From contig JAFLTK010000068.1 in assembly GCA_022511505.1 (NCBI GenBank), positions 1 to 5,768 on the forward strand: 5,768 bases of DNA, given 5' to 3'. Under the pieces are notes generated by a model, which did not search any database, had not been told where the DNA came from, and saw only the letters and a program-made list of their open reading frames with translations. The first letter of the stretch is position 1, and every line of letters starts with the position of its first letter. Source of the stretch: Muribaculaceae bacterium (lineage in GTDB: Bacteria; Bacteroidota; Bacteroidia; Bacteroidales; Muribaculaceae). Shown one piece after another: positions 1 to 5,584 of the stretch. The translations under genes and the position numbers were made by a program.

Positions 1-55
1 TGTTGGTGTTGTTGGTGTTGTTGATGTTGTTGATGTTGTTGATGTTGTTGATGTT
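1..55. repeat. Period-9 tandem array (GTTGTTGAT-type)
   Basis: About six consecutive 9-bp units run from the window edge. The last four read GTTGTTGAT and the two at the left carry GGT in place of GAT. The array probably continues beyond the left edge. It ends exactly at a GTTAAC hexamer (53-58), where the sequence switches to an AAC-rich array of double the period. The unit length is a multiple of three, so copy-number change would preserve any reading frame through it. Confidence 0.95.
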
Positions 56-145
56 AACAATAACAACAGTAAAAACAATAACAACAGTAAAAACAATAAC
101 AACAGTAAAAACAGGAACAACAATGACAACAATAAAAACAATTGA
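2..145 (+). CDS. Possible 3' end of a rightward gene with an Asn-rich repeat tail (partial, doubtful)
   Basis: One plus-strand frame is open from the left edge to a TGA at 143-145. It reads Val-Val-Asp repeats, then three NNNNSK repeats, then a short Asn/Asp/Lys tail. The start codon would lie outside the window. The hydrophilic tail in this frame is more protein-like than the Leu/Thr reading of the neighbouring frame, which also runs on through the hairpin at 153-191. However, tandem repeats of period 9 and 18 stay open in several frames by construction, so openness is weak evidence. I recognise no domain in these 47 codons. The alternative is that the whole stretch is non-coding repeat DNA downstream of the fimbrial operon. 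If the gene is real, it converges on the pilin gene. Confidence 0.3.
   Translation, partial: VGVVGVVDVVDVVDVVDVNNNNSKNNNNSKNNNNSKNRNNNDNNKNN
56..141. repeat. Period-18 tandem array (AACAATAACAACAGTAAA)
   Basis: Three perfect 18-bp copies occupy 56-73, 74-91 and 92-109. A fourth copy with five mismatches lies at 110-127, and a partial degenerate copy follows at 128-141. The plus strand is almost devoid of T here, whereas the adjoining period-9 array is T/G-rich, so the two arrays are roughly complementary and could fold back on each other around position 55/56. Confidence 0.95.
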
Positions 146-152
146 TGAAAAT

Positions 153-191
153 CCCCGGGTGGACCGGCGGGATGGCGCGAACCACCCGGGG
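153..191 (-). terminator. Probable terminator of the fimbrial operon
   Basis: A perfect 10-bp inverted repeat (CCCCGGGTGG at 153-162 and CCACCCGGGG at 182-191) encloses a 19-nt loop. It begins 38 bp past the pilin stop codon in the direction of leftward transcription. In the minus-strand transcript the stem is followed by AUUUU and then a generally U-rich stretch. On the plus strand no T-run follows, so leftward termination is the better reading. The U-tract is short, so termination efficiency is uncertain. Confidence 0.65.
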
Positions 192-228
192 AGCGTGTTT
201 ATGGAATTAGGATCTCAAAAGCCGTGAA

Positions 229-2241
229 TTAGAGGTCTACACCCTGAGTGGGAACAACGGCCCAGTTGAGCACGATGATGCGAGCGCCGATGAAGTACTC
301 TTCGGGGTCGGTCGGGGGAACGATAGGATCGTTAGGATCGGGAATACCGTTACCGAGACCCTTGATAGAGTTAACGACGATGCTGTAAGAGTGGTTACGA
401 ACGAGACCGAAGTCACCCGACTGACACTTGGTCCAGTCAAAGTTTGACTCGGTACCGGTCTTGCCGGCGTTAGCGTTGTGGTCACGATAGAAACCGAGGT
501 GCTTGATGGGAATGTTGTAGAACACGCGACCCTCGTTGTAGCCCTGGGTAGTACCGGCAGCATAGAGCATCTGCTTGTTGACCTCGTTGTAGTTAGCGTC
601 GGTAACCTCAACATACTTGCCGTTAAGATAGGCATAGAGACCGGCGTTCTTAGCCTCGGGAGTCAACTGGATGGTGACAAAGCGGCTGTCGATAACGAGA
701 CCCTCGCGAGAAGCCTGATAGGGGTGGAGAACGGTGAAATACTTCTGGAAGGAGGTGTAAGTGTCTTTGAACTTACCGGTGTTGTAGTCAAAGAACTCGT
801 CACCGGCCTCGTTGGTGGCAAACTTAATGGTTGTGCGAACGAAGTAGTCGCGCATGTCGTTGGTATTTTCAAAGACGGTGTAGCCGTTGGTAGCGTTACC
901 CATGACATAGAACATGTCGGTGGTCACCTTCTGACCTTTTTTCTTCAACTCATATTTACCAACGATGACAGCCGAAGCGATAGCGGCCTTGGGGCTGGCG
1001 TTGGGGTCAGCGGCAGCGGCAGCGAGAGCGGCACCCGAGACGGTGTTTTCGCGAGCGTAGATGGGCGAAGTTACACCGCTTTCAATCTTGCGAGCCTTGG
1101 CAATCAAGTTCTCGCTGGCGTTCTCTTCCATCCACTGGTAAGAGTAGTAACCGAGAGCGTAGGGACCGGCAACATTTTCCTTGATATCGTCGGCTACACG
1201 TGGATAGGCCTTCTCATAGTAGGCGGGCGACTGAGCCCAGTAGCAACGATGGAAACCGGGATTGTTCCAAGTCCAAACCTTCTCAGAAGAACCTTTGAGG
1301 GCGGCGGTCATTTCATCGAAAGTCAAGTCGATACCGGCGTCGGAAAGGAAGCTCTTGCAGATGTAGGTGGTTGACTCGTATGCGTTAACAGCCCAATACT
1401 CGGGAGTAAACTCGAGAGTGTAGTCATCGGTCAACTCAATGTCGGTAGTACCCTTGGCTTTGTTTTCAAAGGCAAGTGAAACCTTGGCAGCATAACGCTC
1501 GACATAGATGTTAACGGTTGATTTATCATTCTCCTTCATAGCCTTATCAGCTTCCTCATAAGAGGTGAAAAGCTGATAGTTCTTGCTACCGGTAGCATAG
1601 CCGCCGGCTTCCTCTGAGAAGAGAGGAGTAGCAACGATAATCTGGTTTTCCTCGCCGGTCACGCGGTCGGTGCCCCAGTAAACTGACTTACTCATGGCAA
1701 AGAGACCGTTGTCGTCGATGATGCGGGGACGAGTGGTGGCCTTGAGGCTCTCGAGTGTAGCGAAATCGGGGTTGATTTCAAAGTTGGTTGAGGTGATGGG
1801 GTTGACGAAACACATTACGTAAGCGGGAAGCTTTGAGCCATGCTTAACGTCGATTTGAACGATACCCTTGTAGATAACTCGACCGAGTCCGTCCTTGAAG
1901 TCTTCGCCGTCGTTGGCGTTGTTGTCCTTGCGCACCTGGGTGGTTGACACGCGATTACCGTCGGCATCATAGAAAATCAGATAAATCGAGTTAATCTCAT
2001 TTTCTTTATCGGTACCAACTTCAAAGTTAGGGTCTTTAGAGCCGTCATACTCGGTTCCATCATCATAATAGGCTCTTGTACCCTCTCCATTGCTGCAAAT
2101 CTGAATGTTGGCATAGAATGACTCGTCGCTGTCGAGAACCTTGTCGGTCTCGTCAAAAATCGAGTTGTCATTTGAGCATGAACCCATGCCAAGCAACATT
2201 GCCGCAGCAAAACCAAAAATTGAGAATTTTTTCAATTTCAT
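229..2241 (-). CDS. Mfa1-family major fimbrial subunit (fimbrillin lipoprotein)
   Basis: This 670-residue protein is a predicted structural pilin of the Bacteroidales type V (FimA/Mfa1-like) pilus. A lipoprotein signal covers residues 1-21, with basic KLKK, a hydrophobic core and lipobox LGMGSC; Cys22 would be lipidated. Residues about 80-150 hold the first beta-rich segment (INSIYLIFYDADG, then YVMCFVNP). The motif VNIYVERYAAKVSL near 243-256 is typical at the end of the fimbrillin N-terminal domain. The C-terminus has RNHSYSIVVNSIKGLGNGIP, a Pro/Asp linker and a final strand ending IVLNWAVVPTQGVDL, as expected of an Mfa1-type donor strand. Arg56 in GTRAYY could be the site of proteolytic maturation (inference). 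P. gingivalis Mfa1 is roughly 560 residues, so this one is long; an Ala-rich stretch near 405-420 may be part of an insertion. It is the last gene of the operon, with 107 bp to the upstream gene and no Shine-Dalgarno. The family call is firm; which pilus lineage is not. Confidence 0.88.
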   Translation of the reverse strand: MKLKKFSIFGFAAAMLLGMGSCSNDNSIFDETDKVLDSDESFYANIQICSNGEGTRAYYDDGTEYDGSKDPNFEVGTDKENEINSIYLIFYDADGNRVSTTQVRKDNNANDGEDFKDGLGRVIYKGIVQIDVKHGSKLPAYVMCFVNPITSTNFEINPDFATLESLKATTRPRIIDDNGLFAMSKSVYWGTDRVTGEENQIIVATPLFSEEAGGYATGSKNYQLFTSYEEADKAMKENDKSTVNIYVERYAAKVSLAFENKAKGTTDIELTDDYTLEFTPEYWAVNAYESTTYICKSFLSDAGIDLTFDEMTAALKGSSEKVWTWNNPGFHRCYWAQSPAYYEKAYPRVADDIKENVAGPYALGYYSYQWMEENASENLIAKARKIESGVTSPIYARENTVSGAALAAAAADPNASPKAAIASAVIVGKYELKKKGQKVTTDMFYVMGNATNGYTVFENTNDMRDYFVRTTIKFATNEAGDEFFDYNTGKFKDTYTSFQKYFTVLHPYQASREGLVIDSRFVTIQLTPEAKNAGLYAYLNGKYVEVTDANYNEVNKQMLYAAGTTQGYNEGRVFYNIPIKHLGFYRDHNANAGKTGTESNFDWTKCQSGDFGLVRNHSYSIVVNSIKGLGNGIPDPNDPIVPPTDPEEYFIGARIIVLNWAVVPTQGVDL

Positions 2242-2305
2242 AGTTGCTTTGTTTTAAATAGGTTTATTGATTTAAGTTATTAGAAATATGTGTTTCTTTG
2301 TTAAT

Positions 2306-2336
2306 GGGAGTGGCGGGAGGAATGGGAAAAGTGGGG
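2306..2336 (+). other. Putative G-quadruplex motif upstream of the pilin gene
   Basis: Four plus-strand G-tracts (2306-2308, 2315-2317, 2324-2326, 2333-2336) are separated by three loops of exactly six bases, fitting the G3+N1-7 rule. The motif lies in the spacer between the DUF3868 and pilin genes, on the template strand for leftward transcription; the mRNA would carry the matching C-tracts. Function is unknown. Confidence 0.5.
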
Positions 2337-2348
2337 TTTAACCTCGGC

Positions 2349-3863
2349 TTAAATATCGCCGGGCGATATTTGTACAGGCTGATAGGCGCGCTGAAGTTCA
2401 ATCTGCCGCAGATATCCGTCGGCTTGCGGGATACCCTCGGCTTTGGCCTGAAGGAAGAATTTCTCGGCGCCGTTCAAGTCACCGCGCTTTGCGGCAAGGA
2501 CACCGCGAGCGAAGTCGGCTTGGGGGGACCGTCCGGCGCGGAGCAGCATACTCTGTGCGGCGTCGAGGTCTCCCTCAATCATATAGAGATTGGCTACATT
2601 GAGGCTAATCATCGGGTCGTCTGGGTACACCTGTGAGGCTGTTTTCATGATCTCGAGATACTCGCGGGTGCCCTCGGGGTGTTGTGAGGCTAGGGTGTAG
2701 AAGTCGATAGGGCGCAGTTTGCGAGGGTCGGTAGTGTAAAGGCGACGCAGGTTATCAATGTCGGTATACACCTTAATAGTATAGGCGACCTTGTAGTCAG
2801 AGTGGCGCAACCATGGATATATCTCTTGTAGGATTACTTGGTAATCGCGAGGGAAGCGGGTTTTAATGGCCTGGTCTTTGGCGTCATAGCCAAGGGGGCC
2901 GTCGATAATCTCGATAATCTCGGCTCGGTTGGCGATATTGTAGTTGAGCGAATCGGCAACATAACGACGGAGGCCGGCCCAGTCCTCGGGGTCGTAGGAT
3001 GTCGACATGATTCCGGGGGCAAATCGATACTGGTTGTTGACATAGCGGGCAAGTGTCTCGGTTCGACCCTGTGCAAGACGGGTGTTGTTGGCGTATGAAC
3101 CCTCGGGCGAGGCGAAACCCTTGATGTGGATATTGGTAATAACGGCGTCGTTGTCGCCGCGCACCTTGTCGATTGTTGATAGTATCTTGTTGATTTCGCG
3201 GCGGTTCATCATGTAGTTGGGGTTCAGTTCGGTGCGGTTGACAACAAAGTTGACAAAGGCACTCCCCTCAAGGGCCATCTCGACGGGAGCGTCGGAGAGT
3301 TGGGGCGCAAAGACGTAGTCAAACTGCCACGCGGGTCGGTCGGTGTTGATAGTGGCAACGAGGGTGTTGCCGTTGGCGCTCGTTCCGGGCACCTTGATGG
3401 CGGGGCTACAGCAAGTAGTCTCCTCGGTGACGAGTTCGACGGTGCTGTGGTTCATCCATGCCTCCATGGGGAGAGTTTCGGCAAGGGTTACCACCCGGTT
3501 TGTACCGGCACGGTAGATATTACAGTCGGCAACTTCGGTCAACTCCTCGCGGACGTACCAATACCAGCGGTTGCGACCGCAGACGGTGATACTCTTCAAC
3601 TTTAGGCTATCACTACCGTCGGCTGCAATTATGGTTGGCGTCAGGATAATTTCTTGATTTCGACCAAGTTTGACATCTTTCAGATTGAACGATAGGCTGA
3701 CGGCGATATTCCCGGCGGCCTCATTGACCTCAACGGCGGGCGACTGCATTACAACCGGTTTTATAGATTTGGCCGTCTCGCTACTGCCTGCAATCGTAAA
3801 GGAGGCTCCGAGGATTATGGCGATTTTTCTTAAGGACATCATGGGCAGGAATTTAGAAAACAT
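2349..3863 (-). CDS. DUF3868 protein with OmpA-like and TPR-like regions
   Basis: This 504-residue exported protein belongs to a family that accompanies Mfa1-type fimbrial genes in Bacteroidales; its biochemical role is not established. A signal peptide lies near residues 8-31 (MMSLRKIAIILGASFTIAG). The DUF3868 region spans about 35-155, including CGRNRWYWYVRE and a CC pair near 151. An OmpA-like segment follows at about 198-275: VNFVVNRTELNP, then GFASPEGSYANNTRLAQGR. Next comes a conserved stretch (EDWAGLRRYV, IYPWLRHSDYKVAYTI), and the C-terminal 110 residues resemble tetratricopeptide helices (NVANLYMIEGDLDAAQSML). The canonical OmpA peptidoglycan-contact Asp is Ser252 here, while Arg267 is kept. 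The ATG at 3863 overlaps the upstream gene by 11 bp. A TTG at 3869 would add two residues, and ATGs at 3842 and 3839 would give a more compact signal peptide; I favour an ATG but cannot decide between them. It probably acts in the periplasm or at the outer membrane. Confidence 0.85.
   Translation of the reverse strand: MFSKFLPMMSLRKIAIILGASFTIAGSSETAKSIKPVVMQSPAVEVNEAAGNIAVSLSFNLKDVKLGRNQEIILTPTIIAADGSDSLKLKSITVCGRNRWYWYVREELTEVADCNIYRAGTNRVVTLAETLPMEAWMNHSTVELVTEETTCCSPAIKVPGTSANGNTLVATINTDRPAWQFDYVFAPQLSDAPVEMALEGSAFVNFVVNRTELNPNYMMNRREINKILSTIDKVRGDNDAVITNIHIKGFASPEGSYANNTRLAQGRTETLARYVNNQYRFAPGIMSTSYDPEDWAGLRRYVADSLNYNIANRAEIIEIIDGPLGYDAKDQAIKTRFPRDYQVILQEIYPWLRHSDYKVAYTIKVYTDIDNLRRLYTTDPRKLRPIDFYTLASQHPEGTREYLEIMKTASQVYPDDPMISLNVANLYMIEGDLDAAQSMLLRAGRSPQADFARGVLAAKRGDLNGAEKFFLQAKAEGIPQADGYLRQIELQRAYQPVQISPGDI
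2351..2371. repeat. 21-bp palindrome over the DUF3868 stop codon
   Basis: AAATATCGCC (2351-2360) and GGCGATATTT (2362-2371) are perfect inverted arms around a single central base. They cover the last seven codons of the DUF3868 gene and touch its TAA. In mRNA this would form an 8-bp stem with a 5-nt loop. No U-run follows, so it is not a standard terminator; it could be a processing or stability hairpin or a protein-binding site. Confidence 0.6.
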
Positions 3864-4440
3864 AAACAAAATTTAAAGCCGCCTTGGTAGGGCCGAAATA
3901 ATTATGGGTTTGGTCTTCTTCAACTTTTCTATTACAACCGTGACAGCGATAGACGTCATAGCGGGTGTATATCCAGCCGATACCAATCTCGGCCTCGATG
4001 TTCCAGTGCTTTCCAAGAATCCATGAATAGCCATAGCCGACACCGGCGCCGGCCATCCAGCCCTGACGGCGATGGTCTTCAAGTTGTTTCAGGTCGGTTC
4101 CAAGGAAATCGTGTCCCCCTATGTTGATGTGGCCAAAATTGTACTGACCGCCAATGCCGTGGAGCGCAAAGAAATGGCCGGCAAAACGCTGACACAACCA
4201 GAAACGAGCTTCGGGTTGTACCATCCATTGTTTCCAACTATGTTTGTCGATTGACCAGTTGTTGATACTGCCGTCGAGTTCAAGCGACCAACGCGAAGCC
4301 ACACCCACTTCCAGACCAAGAGTGGGGGTCAATAGTGCATCATATAGTATGTTAGTTTTCAGGGCTACGTCCTGGGCAAATGCGCCCAACTGACTACACA
4401 CTGCCAAAAGCGTGATTGCCAGTAGTTTCTTCAAAATCAT
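3853..4440 (-). CDS. DUF3575 outer-membrane-like protein
   Basis: This 195-residue protein is the first gene of the fimbrial operon. A signal peptide with a good cleavage site (AFA|QD) ends at residue 22. The mature part opens with the family hallmark ALKTNILYDALLTPTLGLEVG. It continues with alternating aromatic/Gly strands (WMVQPEARFWLCQRFAGHFF, GVGYGYSWILGKHWNIEAEIGIGW), a CHGC cysteine pair near residues 165-168, and NYFGPTKAALNFVYVF at the end. The terminal Phe and amphipathic strands suggest a small outer-membrane beta-barrel. DUF3575 genes are habitually found beside DUF3868 genes in fimbrial loci, so a role in pilus assembly or anchoring is inferred from context, not shown. Its 3' end overlaps the DUF3868 gene, suggesting translational coupling. 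The start ATG at 4440 sits about 70 bp downstream of a consensus Bacteroidetes -7 box and has no Shine-Dalgarno. Confidence 0.88.
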   Translation of the reverse strand: MILKKLLAITLLAVCSQLGAFAQDVALKTNILYDALLTPTLGLEVGVASRWSLELDGSINNWSIDKHSWKQWMVQPEARFWLCQRFAGHFFALHGIGGQYNFGHINIGGHDFLGTDLKQLEDHRRQGWMAGAGVGYGYSWILGKHWNIEAEIGIGWIYTRYDVYRCHGCNRKVEEDQTHNYFGPTKAALNFVYVF

Positions 4441-4460
4441 AGATTCTAAAGGCGATTATA

Positions 4461-4480
4461 AGTGATATGATAGTGATATG
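4461..4480. repeat. Two 9-bp direct repeats in the fimbrial operon leader
   Basis: AGTGATATG occurs at 4461-4469 and again at 4472-4480. The copies are offset by 11 bp, about one helical turn. They lie between the predicted transcription start (near 4502) and the DUF3575 start codon. The spacing would suit a dimeric regulator binding one DNA face, but the sequence is A/T-rich and no regulator is identified. Confidence 0.4.
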
Positions 4481-4508
4481 TAATAGGGATAAATCTGGTA
4501 ATACATGG

Positions 4509-4516
4509 CAAAGGTA
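4509..4516 (-). promoter_or_regulatory. Leftward promoter -7 box of the fimbrial operon
   Basis: The minus strand reads TACCTTTG, a perfect match to the Bacteroidetes primary sigma -7 consensus TAnnTTTG. It would start transcription near 4502, giving a leader of about 60 nt before the DUF3575 ATG. The -33 region has no clear TTTG, so the promoter may be weak or activator-dependent. No similar box is visible ahead of the DUF3868 or pilin genes, which supports a single operon. Confidence 0.7.
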
Positions 4517-4617
4517 TAAATTTTTATCTTTTTGTTGAATAACGCGCACGGTGTTTTAAAGTTTTTTAACAAAATAAATAAAAAAAGTAGTATTCCGTTT
4601 ATACTGAAAAAAATGTT

Positions 4618-4625
4618 TACCTTTG
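4618..4625 (+). promoter_or_regulatory. Rightward promoter -7 box of the membrane-protein gene
   Basis: TACCTTTG on the plus strand matches the Bacteroidetes -7 consensus and is identical to the divergent leftward box about 100 bp away. Transcription would start near 4632, leaving a leader of about 50 nt before the ATG at 4682. This excludes the in-frame TTG at 4532 and ATG at 4613 as starts for transcripts from this promoter. A weaker alternative uses TTTG at 4622-4625 as the -33 element and TACCTTAA at 4648 as -7. Confidence 0.65.
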
Positions 4626-4681
4626 TGATTGGTTTGGTGTTATATTATACCTTAAAGAATATCATTAAAAATACACTTATA

Positions 4682-5458
4682 ATGAAAACAAGTTTTTATT
4701 TTGTGTTATGGATTGTCATTTACCCAATCCTCGGGTTGTTAGATAGTCCGATAATCGACCGCAACTCGTTTATGGTTGCCCTACTGGTTGTTTGGGGTGT
4801 ATCGTGGCTTCTGAACAAGTTGATGCCCGAGACGCTTGTTTATGAGCGTTCAAGACAGATTACACCCATTTTGGAGGATGCCTACACAGGCAATGTAACG
4901 TCATTCACCAATCGCCTCAACAGGGATTTGATGGTCGAAGGTCTCACGACAATATACTTCTCGATAACCACTATCGCGCTGCTATTGAGCACTTTTGTTT
5001 TTGGCGCAAAAGAATGGATTGCACTTGCCGTGTTTGCATTCCTCACAATCGGGGCAGTCGCGTCGTGCGCTAAAATGCTCAAAGCAAAGTCAGCGCTTGA
5101 AGCCAACCCCTCGGCCGAGCAATGCGCCGAAATAGCCGAGGATACCTACAAACTCAACTACACCGACTACCGCGAGAGTCGAGAGGGGCGTTCTTACGAG
5201 CAGATGATTCCGCCGCGACCGAAAAATTTCACGGCTTTTGAGATTGTCTCGATACTATTTGCGGCAGCATCAGCGATTTTGGGATTGTATTTTGTTGTTA
5301 AAGGTGTTTTGATTTTGTTTGTGACACGGTCGATTGATGCCGGGGCGTTTGTTGGAATGTTTGCCCTCTACGGGACGCTCGCAGTCTATTTTGGCATCAA
5401 GGACATTATCTCAATCGTCCGATTCCTCAACGCTAAACCCCGACAGAACCGGGAATAA
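4682..5458 (+). CDS. Multi-pass membrane protein of unknown function
   Basis: This is a 258-residue integral membrane protein that I do not recognise. Six hydrophobic segments are apparent: about 4-21 (SFYFVLWIVIYPILGLL), 30-46, 90-108, 111-130, 187-210 and 217-240. Two hydrophilic stretches interrupt them: about 47-85 (containing YERSRQITPILEDAYTG and NRLNRDLMVEG) and 131-180, which is rich in Glu, Tyr and Arg (EIAEDTYKLNYTDYRESREG). The C-terminus is basic. I chose the ATG at 4682 because a consensus -7 box sits at 4618-4625, inside the longer open frame, and because the 50 codons upstream are A/T-rich and not protein-like. The gene is transcribed divergently from the fimbrial operon and ends just before a strong terminator, so it is probably monocistronic. 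Nothing in the sequence links it functionally to the pilus. Confidence 0.8.
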   Translation: MKTSFYFVLWIVIYPILGLLDSPIIDRNSFMVALLVVWGVSWLLNKLMPETLVYERSRQITPILEDAYTGNVTSFTNRLNRDLMVEGLTTIYFSITTIALLLSTFVFGAKEWIALAVFAFLTIGAVASCAKMLKAKSALEANPSAEQCAEIAEDTYKLNYTDYRESREGRSYEQMIPPRPKNFTAFEIVSILFAAASAILGLYFVVKGVLILFVTRSIDAGAFVGMFALYGTLAVYFGIKDIISIVRFLNAKPRQNRE

Positions 5459-5463
5459 ATTGG

Positions 5464-5570
5464 TTCGCCCTTTGGGCTCATACCGGTGACAAAAAATCGC
5501 TTGCCTGTAGGTCAATGATACAGGCAAGCGTTTTTTGTCCGCCTTGACGGGTATGAGTCCAAAGGGCGAA
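5464..5570. repeat. Large nested inverted repeat at the convergent junction
   Basis: The outer arms are 5464-5484 and 5550-5570: 21 bp with one difference, which is a G-U pair in the rightward RNA. They enclose the inner terminator hairpin at 5488-5539. The internal loop between the two stems is asymmetric (3 nt left, 10 nt right). The whole structure spans 107 bp, begins 5 bp after one stop codon and ends 14 bp from the facing one. Confidence 0.9.
5488..5539. terminator. Bidirectional intrinsic terminator
   Basis: A 12-bp stem (CGCTTGCCTGTA at 5498-5509 and TACAGGCAAGCG at 5519-5530) has a 9-nt loop. It is extended by GACAAAAAA on the left and TTTTTTGTC on the right, with one bulged T at 5497. 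A U6 tract follows the stem in both directions, so it can end the rightward membrane-protein transcript and the leftward amidase is shielded likewise. Confidence 0.9.
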
Positions 5571-5584
5571 AATGGGCGACAAAG

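Noticed and set aside
1..141. A CRISPR array, considered because of the regular repeats at the left edge.
   Set aside because: The units are 9 and 18 bp and directly contiguous, with no unique spacers and no cas genes in the window.
3..227. A plus-strand 74-codon frame starting MVLLVLLMLL at the left edge.
   Set aside because: Its first half is only the tandem repeat read in a Leu/Met/Thr frame, and its second half runs through the terminator hairpin and its flank. The neighbouring frame ending at 145 is the more plausible coding reading, and even that is doubtful.
478..1374. A 298-codon open frame on the plus strand opposite the pilin gene.
   Set aside because: It is fully antisense to a clearly recognisable Mfa1-family gene. 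It reads as low-complexity Val/Gly/Leu, has no signal peptide or recognisable domain, and no promoter precedes it. The length is a by-product of the pilin's codon use.
2242..2348. A separate promoter for the pilin gene.
   Set aside because: No TAnnTTTG box is present on the minus strand in the 107-bp spacer, and no terminator with a U-tract separates it from the DUF3868 gene, so read-through from the upstream promoter is the simpler reading.
2298..3098. Several plus-strand frames (2298-2636, 2838-3098) opposite the DUF3868 gene.
   Set aside because: They are antisense shadows of a gene with clear family motifs and have no promoter or domain evidence.
4532..4681. The N-terminal extension of the membrane protein from a TTG at 4532.
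   Set aside because: The stretch is A/T-rich, contains the predicted -7 box at 4618-4625, and translates to a Lys/Asn/Phe-rich segment unlike the rest of the protein.
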